A stretch of 64,000 nt of DNA, from positions 1-64,000 of the forward strand of contig RAZE01000012.1 in NCBI GenBank assembly GCA_003611955.1, given 5' to 3'. A program made the position numbers and the translations under genes. Positions 15,661 through 24,547 of the stretch are shown piece after piece. This DNA comes from a bacterium 1XD8-76 (GTDB lineage Bacteria; Bacillota; Clostridia; Lachnospirales; Lachnospiraceae). Positions within the stretch are counted from its first letter, which is position 1; each line of letters starts with the position of its first letter. The notes beneath the pieces were generated by a model that saw only the letters and a list, made by a program, of their open reading frames with translations, was not told where the DNA came from and made no database searches.

Positions 15661-16764
15661 TCAATAGGAATCCGCCATCATCTGCAGAATATGTTCCGCA
15701 TAGCGGGAAAAAGTATCCCGACTTGTCTTGATCTCATCTGTCAGCTCAAAGAAAATCTCTCTGCTTTTATAATCTCTTTTAAAGAAGGGCTGTACCAACA
15801 GATCCCACTCCGGCAGATAGGAGGAAAATTTCCTTGTATAACAGGTTTCGGCCGTCGCCTGTTTTCGATACTCTTTATTGGCATAAGATGCGACAGACTT
15901 ATGGATCGCCATATCCTCGTCCGCGAAGTAATAATAATCACTGTAGGAAGCGTAGAAATACTTCATCTCCTCCTGATAGATCGGGACCCGGAAAGTGGCA
16001 TACTTTCCCTCCCCATTAAAATAGCAGGAATTTGCGTGAAAACGAATGGGTGCCGGAAGCGATGCCGGAAGTGAAACTTTCAGCAGAAGCTCCTGACGTT
16101 CCACCCCGAAATAATCCGTATAGGTATTTGCCTGCACTTTCTTTGCGCGAAGCGGCTTATTAAACATATCATAGTAAGCCAACACAGGAAAAATCTGAAT
16201 CAGCCCTCTGATATCATCCGCATTGTGCAGAAGAAGCAGATGAAATGCGGCATCCGAAGGATTATTTACATAGTCATGGTACACATTGATCAGATTACCG
16301 CCATTGTAGGTATCTTTCCTCTGAAATCCCAAAAAAGCCTCCACCGACTTCTGCTTGCAGTTAGGCATTTTCAGGAAATATTTGTATGGTGCGATCCTCC
16401 TGTACAGATCGACTCCCCTTAAATTGGCAAAACTGTAGGAAAATCCATACATCTCACATTTCTGCTGGATAAAAGGAATATCGAAATTATTACCATTAAA
16501 ATGTACAATATGGGTATAATTTTTTGCCATATCAAAGAAGCTCGCTATGATCTTCTTCTCCTCCTGATACTTTTCTGCAAACCACTGCGTCAGGCGGAAA
16601 TAAGTACCATCATAAAAGGCGCATCCTATCAGATAAATAGACGAACGCTTTGCAGTAAAACCCGTAGTTTCTATATCAAAAAACAAGATATTTTGAAGCG
16701 GCGCGATCTGCTCTGCCGGATACGGGATATTGGATATATCAAGTTTTTGGCGGATAATACGCAT
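15661..16764 (-). CDS. DEDD-type exonuclease, YprB-like ribonuclease H-like domain protein
   Basis: A 367-residue protein. The N-terminal 190 residues form a DnaQ-like exonuclease fold: FFDIETTGFT (ExoI, Asp and Glu), HFNGNNFDIPF (ExoII) and LLLLHNADDIRGL (ExoIII). This matches the RNase_H_2/YprB group. The C-terminal half has no family I recognise and is rich in tyrosines. Its biological role is unknown; a function in DNA or RNA processing is inferred. AAAGGA lies seven bases before ATG. The gene is monocistronic behind an extended -10 promoter and a folded leader of about 140 bases. Confidence 0.85.
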   Translation of the reverse strand: MRIIRQKLDISNIPYPAEQIAPLQNILFFDIETTGFTAKRSSIYLIGCAFYDGTYFRLTQWFAEKYQEEKKIIASFFDMAKNYTHIVHFNGNNFDIPFIQQKCEMYGFSYSFANLRGVDLYRRIAPYKYFLKMPNCKQKSVEAFLGFQRKDTYNGGNLINVYHDYVNNPSDAAFHLLLLHNADDIRGLIQIFPVLAYYDMFNKPLRAKKVQANTYTDYFGVERQELLLKVSLPASLPAPIRFHANSCYFNGEGKYATFRVPIYQEEMKYFYASYSDYYYFADEDMAIHKSVASYANKEYRKQATAETCYTRKFSSYLPEWDLLVQPFFKRDYKSREIFFELTDEIKTSRDTFSRYAEHILQMMADSY

Positions 16765-16797
16765 TGGGATGTCCTTTCATTTATTTTACATTTACAC

Positions 16798-16907
16798 TCG
16801 CAAACCCGCGCTGACGCGCTCCATGTCCGATTTCATCGGACGTTTGCTCGTTAATGCCGCAGGAAAAGCAAATGCCGGCTTCGCCGTCGCTTCCTTTTCC
16901 TTTGCGG
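16798..16907 (-). other. Highly structured 5' leader of the exonuclease gene
   Basis: Three hairpins lie between the promoter at 16910-16939 and the exonuclease start. One is long and imperfect (16857-16907, arms CCGCAGGAAAAG and CTTTTCCTTTGCGG with an inner CCGGCTTCGCCG). One is perfect, GTCCGAT with ATCGGAC (16825-16841). One is short, CGCG-CTGA-CGCG (16807-16818). GCAAAC (16800-16805) can pair with GTTTGC (16842-16847), closing the last two into a three-way junction. It could be a structured regulatory leader or a dispersed repeat. I recognise no named riboswitch. Confidence 0.5.
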
Positions 16908-16909
16908 TT

Positions 16910-16939
16910 ATTATATCATAAACCGCCAAACACTCACAA
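16910..16939 (-). promoter_or_regulatory. Extended -10 promoter for the exonuclease gene
   Basis: On the minus strand TTGTGA (16934-16939) and a perfect TATAAT (16910-16915) are 18 bases apart, and the -10 box is preceded by TGA, an extended -10 element. The promoter lies between the stop of the coiled-coil gene (16943) and the exonuclease, so the structured region becomes part of the 5' untranslated RNA. Confidence 0.6.
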
Positions 16940-16942
16940 CCT

Positions 16943-17899
16943 TTATTTTATGGTTTCATCCACCTTAATTCCCTTGATATCCTCCGCCATCAGGTTCATC
17001 TTCCGCATCATCTCTTCAATTTCCTGCTGGTAATCGGCTTTCTGGCTGTCAAGCCTCACCATCGTTTCCGTCTGCGCCTTCTCCTCCTTTGCCGCATCGA
17101 TCTTTTCCTGCTGCTGCTCTTTCTCCTCGGCTCTCTCCTCCGCTTTCTCCTGCAGCTCTTCCGACTTCTCATCCATATGCTCTTTCGCCTCGTCCACCAG
17201 CATACCGATGACCTCCTCACTGGCTGCCGCCAGGGCATCCTCCGCCTCGTTCTGGGCCTTCCGGATAAGGTCTTTTTTCAGCCTCGCAAGTCTCGTCCCG
17301 CGGATCATTGCATTATCCGCCATAACTCCCGCCTCCGCTTTATTCACGGTATCTTCATAGGGCGTCTTATGTTTTTCCAACGCCAGAGCGCGCTTTTGAT
17401 ACTCCGTATAACCCTGTTTATCTATCTCGGCCAGCCGTTTCTCTTCCTCCTTCGTCAAAGCTTTCGACAGGTCGCCTCTCCCGTAAGCCTCCCGCTTTTC
17501 AAGAAGTTCCAGATCTTTCTGTTCCTGAGAATCCGCATCCACGCCGCATTCTTCGCGCCACGCTTCTTTTTCTTTCTCTATTCTGCCGATCTCATTCTGT
17601 GCTTTCTCAAGATCCTCCCGAAGTCTGTCCGCGTGATCTTTCACTTCCTGCACCGTACTGTCCATTTTCAGTTCGTTCGCCAGCGCGTCCTTCACGATCT
17701 TGTAGGCCTGTTTCTTCGCAAGCGCTTTCTTCTGCTCGATTGGATCAAACTGCCCGCCAGACATCACGGACCCTTTTCCGTCCTCATTCTCTCCCCGCTT
17801 TTTGCCGGAAATACTGACTGCTCCAAACATCCCTGTCTGCAGCTCTTTGTCAGATATTCCCACACTCCTGTTTATACTCGTACTCATCGCCATACCCAT
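16943..17899 (-). CDS. Unknown coiled-coil protein
   Basis: A 318-residue, highly charged, cytosolic-looking protein with no membrane segment. Two helical coiled-coil stretches stand out: about residues 55-115 and 195-305 (for example EEKEQQQEKIDAAKEEKAQT). The N-terminal 50 residues are glycine- and serine-rich and probably disordered. I recognise no family. It stands between cheR and the exonuclease with its own spacing on both sides. AAAGGA lies about four bases before ATG 17899. The composition is consistent with a structural or scaffold protein, but no function can be assigned. Confidence 0.7.
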   Translation of the reverse strand: MGMAMSTSINRSVGISDKELQTGMFGAVSISGKKRGENEDGKGSVMSGGQFDPIEQKKALAKKQAYKIVKDALANELKMDSTVQEVKDHADRLREDLEKAQNEIGRIEKEKEAWREECGVDADSQEQKDLELLEKREAYGRGDLSKALTKEEEKRLAEIDKQGYTEYQKRALALEKHKTPYEDTVNKAEAGVMADNAMIRGTRLARLKKDLIRKAQNEAEDALAAASEEVIGMLVDEAKEHMDEKSEELQEKAEERAEEKEQQQEKIDAAKEEKAQTETMVRLDSQKADYQQEIEEMMRKMNLMAEDIKGIKVDETIK

Positions 17900-17984
17900 A
17901 GATTCCTTTCCGCTGTAAGTTCCGCATGACTTATATTTTCAGGATAACATCTGTTAATTATAAAGAATATCGGCATCATTCATT

Positions 17985-18024
17985 CAAAAAATAAGGGCTG
18001 CCCGCCAAAAACAGACAACCCGCT
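17985..18024 (-). terminator. Terminator after cheR
   Basis: On the minus strand GGGTTGTC and GGCAGCCC pair over eight bases, including two G-U pairs, around a U-rich loop, followed by TTATTTTTT. It begins just after the cheR stop codon and separates cheR from the coiled-coil gene. Confidence 0.65.
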
Positions 18025-18030
18025 TTTTCG

Positions 18031-18807
18031 TCAGGGTTTCTCATAGAAGAAAGAACTCTTCCTCTCATACCCGATCTCTTTATAATTCATGATCTGCTCC
18101 GTGCTCCCGATGAACAGTACGCCGCCGGATGCAAGAGACTTATAGTATTTTGCAAAGACTTCATCTTTCGCTTCCTCCGTAAAATAAATCAGCACATTTC
18201 TGCAGACGATCAGGTGGTAACCCATCTCATATCTGTCCTTGATCAGGTTATGCTGCTTAAACGTAACCCGCTTCTTGATTTCATCTGCAATGCGATAGGA
18301 GCTGCCTACTTTTGTGAAGTACTTCGCCCTCAGGTCTTTCGGCACACCGGCAAGACTCTTTTCCGCATAGAGTCCCACTTTTGCCTTTTCCAGAATCTGG
18401 TTATCCAGATCGGTCGCATAAATTCTGATATTCGCAAGCGGAATATGTTTGGAAAGCGCCATAACAAGAGAATAAGGTTCGTCACCAGTGGAACATGCGG
18501 CACTCCAGATCTTCAGGTTTTTGCCAAATTTCCTGATCAGCTCCGGAAACACCTGCTTATCCAAAAACTGCCACTGCATAGGGTCACGATAGAATTCGGA
18601 GACATTGATTGTCATATACCCCAAAAATTCGTCCATCAGATCTTTATCTGTCTTAATGGCAGCAATATAATCCTGATAACCTTTATATTTGTGCTTGCTG
18701 ATCAATGTGTCGATACGGCGCTTCATCTGTTTTTCCTTATAAGCGTCCAAATCTATCTTCGTCAGGTCGTACATTGCCTTTTTGAAATACTCATAATCGT
18801 ATAACAT
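18031..18807 (-). CDS. cheR: Chemoreceptor glutamate methyltransferase CheR
   Basis: Transfers methyl groups from S-adenosylmethionine to receptor glutamates during adaptation. The 258-residue protein has the N-terminal all-helical domain (residues 1-75), TINVSEFYRDP, the SAM-binding segment IWSAACSTGDEPYSLVM and the late family motif LIVCRNVLIYF. AGGGG lies ten bases upstream of ATG and a TATAAT lies about 25 bases upstream. It is an orphan: no cheA, cheW, cheB or flagellar gene is in the window. A single chemoreceptor gene lies far away at 57.1 kb. Confidence 0.92.
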   Translation of the reverse strand: MLYDYEYFKKAMYDLTKIDLDAYKEKQMKRRIDTLISKHKYKGYQDYIAAIKTDKDLMDEFLGYMTINVSEFYRDPMQWQFLDKQVFPELIRKFGKNLKIWSAACSTGDEPYSLVMALSKHIPLANIRIYATDLDNQILEKAKVGLYAEKSLAGVPKDLRAKYFTKVGSSYRIADEIKKRVTFKQHNLIKDRYEMGYHLIVCRNVLIYFTEEAKDEVFAKYYKSLASGGVLFIGSTEQIMNYKEIGYERKSSFFYEKP

Positions 18808-18859
18808 AGTGAATTTACCCCTTATTATAATATTTTATATTTCCACTGCCCATATAAAA

Positions 18860-18883
18860 AGGCTGTCCGAACTCAGACAGCCT
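18860..18883 (-). terminator. Terminator of the S1 protein gene
   Basis: A perfect eight-base stem, AGGCTGTC (18860-18867) with GACAGCCT (18876-18883), is followed on the minus strand by TTTTTATA. It begins 15 bases after the stop codon at 18898 and closes the long operon that starts near 24.5 kb. Confidence 0.85.
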
Positions 18884-18897
18884 CTTACTTTTATAAA

Positions 18898-20061
18898 TTA
18901 TTCATCGCCTTCGTCTGTCTGACTTGCAATTACCGCATCAATATCAACGGACACTACATCTGCATCCTCATCATCCACTGGTGCCACAGGAGCTTCCTGT
19001 GCCGGCTCCGGAGCGAGAAGCGCCTTGATGCTCAGACTGATCTTCTTACCATCCTCATTGAAATCCACTACCTTAGCCGTTACTTCCTCGCCGACCTTCA
19101 AAACATCCGCCGGCTTCTCGATATGCTCCTTGGAAATCTGGGAGACATGAAGCAACGCATCAATTCCGGTTTCCAACTCAATAAATGCACCGAAATCCGT
19201 CATTCTTGCCACTTTACCGGTTACCACATTGCCAATCGCATACTTCTCAGCGGCGTCTTTCCAGGGATCGGAATCCGCAAACTTCAGGCTCAGCGCGATC
19301 TTACTTCCGGAGATCTCTTTGATCAGTACTCTCTGAGTCTCGCCAACCTTGAATACTTTCTTGGGATTCTCCACTCTTCCCCAGGACATTTCGGAAATAT
19401 GAAGCAGACCGTCCGCGCCGCCCAGATCGATGAACGCACCGAAATCCGTCACATTCTTTACAACGCCTTCCACAACATCGCCCTCTTTGATCCGCTCAAA
19501 GAGTTCCTTCTGTTTCACTGCCTTCTCCGCCACTACCAGCTGTTTTCTGTCGCCGATATATCTTCTTCTTCTCGGATTGTACTCCGTCACGACAAACTGA
19601 ATTTCCTGTCCCGCATATTTATTCAAATCTTTTTCATAGACATCCGACACAAGACTTGCCGGGATAAAAATTCTCACTTCATCCACAACAACACACAGGC
19701 CGCCGCTCAGTACTTCTGTCACAACCGCGCTCAGCACTTCCCTGTTGTTGAACGCTTCCTCAATTCGCTTATTCCCGCGATCCACTGCCAATCTCTTATA
19801 AGAGAGAGTAACCTGCCCCTCTCCATCATTTACCTTCAATACCTTTACTTCCATCGTATCGCCGACGTTCAGCATCGTTGTCATATCCACGCCGGACTCA
19901 TTGGTATATTCGTTTCTGGTCAGAATGCCGTCCGCTTTATAGCCAATATTAATAACAGCTTCATCAGGTTTCACATCAATGACTGTGCCTTCGACTACCT
20001 CTCCTGTATGTATTGTTTTAAATGATGCATCGATCATCTGTTCAAAATTCATTTCTGACAT
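18898..20061 (-). CDS. rpsA: S1 RNA-binding domain protein (ribosomal protein S1 homolog)
   Basis: A 387-residue protein with four S1/OB repeats (about residues 15-90, 105-170, 190-258 and 275-345). The third and fourth carry classic signatures (NVTDFGAFIDLGGADGLLH and RMTDFGAFIELETGIDALLH). The C-terminal 40 residues are acidic and disordered. It probably binds mRNA on the 30S subunit. ATG 20061 has GGAGG nine bases upstream and lies 20 bases inside the end of ispH. In some Clostridia IspH and S1 are fused into one protein; here they are separate but overlap in different frames. Confidence 0.9.
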   Translation of the reverse strand: MSEMNFEQMIDASFKTIHTGEVVEGTVIDVKPDEAVINIGYKADGILTRNEYTNESGVDMTTMLNVGDTMEVKVLKVNDGEGQVTLSYKRLAVDRGNKRIEEAFNNREVLSAVVTEVLSGGLCVVVDEVRIFIPASLVSDVYEKDLNKYAGQEIQFVVTEYNPRRRRYIGDRKQLVVAEKAVKQKELFERIKEGDVVEGVVKNVTDFGAFIDLGGADGLLHISEMSWGRVENPKKVFKVGETQRVLIKEISGSKIALSLKFADSDPWKDAAEKYAIGNVVTGKVARMTDFGAFIELETGIDALLHVSQISKEHIEKPADVLKVGEEVTAKVVDFNEDGKKISLSIKALLAPEPAQEAPVAPVDDEDADVVSVDIDAVIASQTDEGDE

Positions 20062-20908
20062 AACTTTGAACCTCCTCAATAATATTCTTTGGGGTAGACG
20101 CCCCTGCTGTAATACCCACCAGACGTACTGATTTTGCAAGCTCTAACTTTAGGTCCGCCAGTGACTGTATAAAACAGGTCTGTGCACATTCCTTACTGCA
20201 TATTTCGTACAATTTCCTTGTATTAGAACTATGTGCTCCACCTATAACTATCATAACATCAGCTTCAGAGGCTATTTCCTTCGCTTCTGTCTGTCGCTCC
20301 TCAGTCGCATTACATATAGTATTCACAACAATACTATTATACTCGTTCTTTTTTAAAATTTCAACTAAATCTTGAAATTTATTGTAGTTAAATGTCGTTT
20401 GAGAAACCACACAGATTTCTTTTCCATATTCTACCTGCAAGTTCTCCATTTCCTCTTCCGATTCCACAGTGATCGCCGGAGTACTGCACCAGCCTCTGAT
20501 GCCCTCCACCTCCGGATGTCCCGGATTTCCGATGATCAGAATCTGTTTTCCCCCGGCGCTCTCCTTCTCCACGATATTGTGGATCCGCTTGACAAAAGGA
20601 CAGGTGGCATCCACACAGATCAGCCCCTTTTCCTCGATCAGCTGACAGATATCCTTGCCGATTCCGTGGGAACGTATCACCACGATCCCCTCCTTCAAAG
20701 CCTCCAGCTCCTCCCGGCTGCCAAGCACTTTTACTCCCTTCTCCTCCAGATCCTTCACCACCTGCTCATTGTGAATGATCGGGCCGTAAGTATAGATCGG
20801 CAGCTTTTTCCGCACTGTTTTTTGTCGCTCTATCTGTTCATATACCGTTTCCACCGCCCGCTTCACACCAAAGCAGAAACCTGCGGATTTCGCCAGTTTT
20901 ACTTCCAT
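20042..20908 (-). CDS. ispH: 4-hydroxy-3-methylbut-2-enyl diphosphate reductase
   Basis: Last enzyme of the MEP isoprenoid pathway, making isopentenyl and dimethylallyl diphosphate. The 288-residue protein has the three cluster cysteines, in GFCFGVKRA (Cys12), DATCPFV and NTICNATEERQ, and the substrate-binding segments RSHGIG, GNPGHPE and GGAHSSNT. It lies 49 bases after cmk and overlaps the S1 gene by 20 bases. Its iron-sulfur cluster fits an anaerobe. Confidence 0.96.
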   Translation of the reverse strand: MEVKLAKSAGFCFGVKRAVETVYEQIERQKTVRKKLPIYTYGPIIHNEQVVKDLEEKGVKVLGSREELEALKEGIVVIRSHGIGKDICQLIEEKGLICVDATCPFVKRIHNIVEKESAGGKQILIIGNPGHPEVEGIRGWCSTPAITVESEEEMENLQVEYGKEICVVSQTTFNYNKFQDLVEILKKNEYNSIVVNTICNATEERQTEAKEIASEADVMIVIGGAHSSNTRKLYEICSKECAQTCFIQSLADLKLELAKSVRLVGITAGASTPKNIIEEVQSYVRNEF

Positions 20909-20957
20909 CTCTTCATTTTCCCTTTTTCTGATAAACAGGTCACTTTACAAACTTTTC

Positions 20958-21614
20958 TCATCCGGCGCATAATTCCAAAATCTTTCCGACAACTTCCTCG
21001 ATCGTCATATCCGAGGAATCCATGAAAATCGCATCATCCGCCTGCTTTAACGGGGAGATATCCCGGTGCATATCCCGGTAATCCCGCTCTTCGATATCCG
21101 CTTTTATGACATCAATGTCACATTTCTCCCCTCTGGCAGCCATCTCATCATACCGGCGCTTTGCCCGCACACCGGTGCTCGCCGTCAGATAGATCTTCAA
21201 ATCAGCATTCGGCAGGACACAGGTCCCGATGTCCCGCCCGTCCATCACAACATCCGATTTTTCCGCCAGCTTCTGCTGCAGCTCCACCAGCTTTTTCCTC
21301 ACGTCCCCGTTGACGGAGGAGGCGGAAGCCATATTGCTGACCTCCTCGGTGCGTATCAGCCCGTTGACGTTCCTTCCGTTCAGCAGGACCACCTGCTCGC
21401 CGTTCTCATAGACGATCGATATATCCGCTTCCCGGCACTTTTCGCTGATCTTTTCCGGCTCCTCCGGCGATATCTGATTCTCGAGCAAAAACAACGCCAT
21501 CGCACGGTACATCGCGCCTGTGTCCACATAAATATATCCGTTCCTCCTTGCGACCTGTTTTGCTATTGTGCTTTTTCCGGCTCCCGCCGGACCGTCTATT
21601 GCAATATTGTACAT
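20958..21614 (-). CDS. cmk: Cytidylate kinase
   Basis: Phosphorylates CMP and dCMP with ATP. The 218-residue protein begins with the P-loop segment AIDGPAGAGKSTIAK and shows YVDTGAMYRA, MDGRDIGTCVLPNADLKIYL and RDYRDMHRDISPL, all family landmarks. The frame is open far upstream within the oxidoreductase gene, but AGGAGG lies seven bases before ATG 21614, so I start there. cmk-ispH-S1 is a common Firmicute order. Confidence 0.95.
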   Translation of the reverse strand: MYNIAIDGPAGAGKSTIAKQVARRNGYIYVDTGAMYRAMALFLLENQISPEEPEKISEKCREADISIVYENGEQVVLLNGRNVNGLIRTEEVSNMASASSVNGDVRKKLVELQQKLAEKSDVVMDGRDIGTCVLPNADLKIYLTASTGVRAKRRYDEMAARGEKCDIDVIKADIEERDYRDMHRDISPLKQADDAIFMDSSDMTIEEVVGKILELCAG

Positions 21615-21660
21615 ATCTCTCCTCCTGTTTTTTCTGTGCGGCAAGCATATCCCGCCTTCT

Positions 21661-22968
21661 TCAAAATGGTATACACGTCCCCGCCAGATGCCCGGTGGAC
21701 CACGCCAGCTGCAGATTATACCCACCGGTCAGAGCATCTATATCCAACATCTCCCCGGCAAAATACAATCCTCCGCAGATCTTCGACTCCATCGTGGAAG
21801 GATTCACCTCCATCACCGGGATGCCGCCCTGCGTGATGACCGCCTCCGCAAAGCCTCTTGTCGCTGTCACAGTGAGCGGCAGATTCCGAATCAGTTTCAC
21901 AAAAGACAACCTCTCCTGCCTTGTGATCTCATACACTTTTTTCTCTCCGTCGATGCCGGAAAGTTCCACCATCACCGGGATCAGCTTCGATGGGAACAGC
22001 CCGCCCAGCGCATTTTTGAACGCCTTGTGGGAATTCTCCTCAAAATCCCGCAGAAGCCGCTTATCCAGCGTCTCCTCCTCCATAGCGGGTTTTAGATTTA
22101 AGAAAAGTCTCGCATGCGCCCCTTCCGCTATCCTCTTGCTGCAATAGCTGCTCGCACTCAGAATAAGAGGTCCGCTGACGCCGAAATGGGTAAACAGCAT
22201 CTCCCCAAATCCTCTGTATATCGGTTTTCGCTCCGCATGCGGACGATCCTCTTTCCGGGGTTCTTCCAAAAACAATTTTATCTCCACATTTTTCAACGAC
22301 AGCCCCTGCAGTTTTTTACACCAGCGCTCTTTTATCTCGAAAGGTACAAGCGCCGGAACACAGGGAACCACGGAATGTCCTGCCTGCGAAGCCAGTTGAT
22401 ATCCGGTTCCATCTGAGCCTGTGGACGGGTAGGACAACCCGCCGCAGGCGAGGATCACCGCATCCGCTTCCAGCTTTTCTCCGTTTGACAGCCTGACTCC
22501 ACAGATCCTCCTGCGCTTTTGTGCAGGGTCCGATGTTCCCTCTCTCCCTGTCTCCTGAAACAAAAGTCCCGTCACTTCCGTATGCAGCCTGACCTCCGCA
22601 TACATCTCCTGCAGCGCCCGACAAAAAGCGCCCGTCACATCCGAAGCATGGTCCGATACCGGAAAGACACGCCCGCCCCGCTCCGTCTTTACCGGACAAC
22701 CGTACTCCTCCAGAAAGGACATCATCGCCTGATTGTCAAACTGATAAATACTGCTGTATAAAAATTTGCTGTTTGTCACAATATTCTGGAAAAATTGCTC
22801 CCTGTCGGCAGTGTTTGTCACATTACACCTGCCCTTACCGGTAATATAGACTTTTTTTCCAAGCTTCTCATTTTTCTCCAGCAATAACACCTGGTGCCCC
22901 GATGCGGCAGACGCATACGCTGCCATCATTCCGGCGGCCCCGCCCCCGACCACAATAACCTGACTCAT
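21661..22968 (-). CDS. NAD(P)/FAD-dependent oxidoreductase, HI0933/BaiN-like family
   Basis: A 435-residue flavoprotein. The N-terminal dinucleotide-binding motif is VGGGAAGMMAAYAS, followed by KKVYITGKGRCNVTN, which is diagnostic of the HI0933 family. ACGGLSYPSTGSDGTGY is the second family block, and the C-terminal GGIPVMEVNPSTMESK and FAGEMLDIDALTGGYNLQ complete it. Members include BaiN, proposed to reduce bile-acid intermediates in gut clostridia, but most have no known substrate and this is a family-level call only. The start overlaps the rpiR stop by four bases, and it precedes cmk by 46 bases. Confidence 0.9.
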   Translation of the reverse strand: MSQVIVVGGGAAGMMAAYASAASGHQVLLLEKNEKLGKKVYITGKGRCNVTNTADREQFFQNIVTNSKFLYSSIYQFDNQAMMSFLEEYGCPVKTERGGRVFPVSDHASDVTGAFCRALQEMYAEVRLHTEVTGLLFQETGREGTSDPAQKRRRICGVRLSNGEKLEADAVILACGGLSYPSTGSDGTGYQLASQAGHSVVPCVPALVPFEIKERWCKKLQGLSLKNVEIKLFLEEPRKEDRPHAERKPIYRGFGEMLFTHFGVSGPLILSASSYCSKRIAEGAHARLFLNLKPAMEEETLDKRLLRDFEENSHKAFKNALGGLFPSKLIPVMVELSGIDGEKKVYEITRQERLSFVKLIRNLPLTVTATRGFAEAVITQGGIPVMEVNPSTMESKICGGLYFAGEMLDIDALTGGYNLQLAWSTGHLAGTCIPF

Positions 22969-23891
22969 TTCTTTCTGCCTTCCTTCCGCAGCGGATAATT
23001 CAACATCGGCTCCTCATCGATAAAATTGATCTCATCATTCAGATAAACCTGATAGTTGTTCCAGACTTCTTCCAGTGTGTGCAGACTGTTCTTCACCTCT
23101 GTCGGACGTTTCAGACACATCGCCACCACCAGCGCATTGATCACGCTGAGGGGCGCCACCAGCGAATCCACAATGGAAACCATATCGCTTCTCGCAAACA
23201 GATTGCAGGAAGAATACATGCACATCGGCGAGTGAATGCTGTCCGTGATACAGATCACCTTGGCATTCCTGTCATTGGCAAACTCCATCGCCTTTAACGT
23301 CCGCATGGAATATCTCGGGAAACTGATGCCTATAAAAGCATCTTTTTCATTGATCCGCAGCATCTGCTCAAACGTCTCGCTCATGCTCGTCGTCTTGATG
23401 CAGACCACTTCCCCGCGCATCATATTCAAATAAAAGCAGAGAAAATCTGCCAACGGTGCACAGCTCCTGATTCCCGAAATATAAACCTTTTTTGCTCTCA
23501 ATATAATATCTACCGCCGTCTCGAAAGCGTATGTGTCCAAGTGTTCTATCGTGTCGCGAATCTTATCCATATCCGACTGCATCACTGACGTAATCACCTC
23601 AGACTGCGTATTTCCGGCGTATTTGACCCCCATCCGCTGAACCCCGGTGAGCTGATCCTTCACCCAGCCCTCCAGCGCTTTCTGAAATTCCGGATATCCT
23701 TCATACCCCAGCATCAACGCAAAGCGCACGACGGTGGACTCGCTGATATGCAATGTCTCTCCCAGCTTTGCCGCCGTCATAAAGACGGCTTCATCGTAAT
23801 GATCCGATATGTAGGATGCGATCAGCTTCTGACTTTTGCTCATCTTGCTGAAATGCTCGCCCATATCCGCCATAAAATCTCTTTTTCCCAT
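22965..23891 (-). CDS. MurR/RpiR-family transcriptional regulator
   Basis: A 308-residue regulator. An N-terminal helix-turn-helix of about 80 residues (AAKLGETLHISESTVVRFA) is followed by a SIS sugar-isomerase-like domain (KKVYISGIRSCAPLADFL, ISFPRYSMRTLKAMEFANDR) that normally binds a phosphosugar. Usually such genes sit beside sugar-use genes. Here it lies between tetR and an HI0933 flavoprotein, so the ligand cannot be guessed. CAGGTGAAG precedes ATG by about six bases. Confidence 0.9.
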   Translation of the reverse strand: MGKRDFMADMGEHFSKMSKSQKLIASYISDHYDEAVFMTAAKLGETLHISESTVVRFALMLGYEGYPEFQKALEGWVKDQLTGVQRMGVKYAGNTQSEVITSVMQSDMDKIRDTIEHLDTYAFETAVDIILRAKKVYISGIRSCAPLADFLCFYLNMMRGEVVCIKTTSMSETFEQMLRINEKDAFIGISFPRYSMRTLKAMEFANDRNAKVICITDSIHSPMCMYSSCNLFARSDMVSIVDSLVAPLSVINALVVAMCLKRPTEVKNSLHTLEEVWNNYQVYLNDEINFIDEEPMLNYPLRKEGRKK

Positions 23892-23907
23892 AAATCTTCA
23901 CCTGCGC

Positions 23908-24453
23908 TCAGCGGAACGCCCGATAGGCGCCAACAAGCTGTCCAACCGTCTCGGTAATGCCAAGATCATAATCTCCGGTGATAGCCATGCAGGCCGCCCC
24001 ATGAGTAAAGATCCACATCTTCATAAACAGATCCTGCGGATCACGGCATCCCTCCGCCTTTGCCTTGCTTATTTCCTTTAAGACATTTCCGTTCTTCCCA
24101 TTCAACAGCTCATACAGACTTCTCCCGTTCCGGTTTTCACTCAAAAACATTGCCCGGAAGAGATTGCCCTCCTTCTGGGCAAAGCTTATGTAGGCAAGCC
24201 CAAGATTGACAAAAGGTACCGCCTGGCTTTTGGGATAATTATTGTAAAAATCCTCAAAAAAGGCGACAGCCTGCTCCAACACGTCCGCCTGTACCTCATC
24301 CATATTCTGATACACGCGGAAAATCGGCTGCGTCGAACAGCCTGCCGCTCCCGCCAGTTTTCTTGCCGTCACCTCTTCCATCCCCTCTTTTCTCGCCATA
24401 CGAAAAGCGGCGGCGGCGATCTCTTTTCTTGTAATCCTCTCCTTGCGTGGCAT
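23908..24453 (-). CDS. TetR/AcrR-family transcriptional regulator
   Basis: A 181-residue repressor-type protein. The TetR DNA-binding domain spans residues 7-55 (ITRKEIAAAAFRMARKEGME, then GCSTQPIFRVYQNMDEV). A ligand-binding helical bundle follows, with FTHGAACMAITGDYDLG near the end. It is the first gene after a consensus promoter and a 14-base palindrome (24548-24561), which makes autoregulation likely. Since rpiR follows after 16 bases, it may also control the whole operon down to the S1 gene. Confidence 0.88.
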   Translation of the reverse strand: MPRKERITRKEIAAAAFRMARKEGMEEVTARKLAGAAGCSTQPIFRVYQNMDEVQADVLEQAVAFFEDFYNNYPKSQAVPFVNLGLAYISFAQKEGNLFRAMFLSENRNGRSLYELLNGKNGNVLKEISKAKAEGCRDPQDLFMKMWIFTHGAACMAITGDYDLGITETVGQLVGAYRAFR

Positions 24454-24547
24454 ACATCCCCCATTCTGACTCTTTTTATTCAGGCTGTCCTCCCTGTTCT
24501 CCCCAATAAGAATCTCTCTTTTACCGGCCGTTTACTCTCACAGCTTG

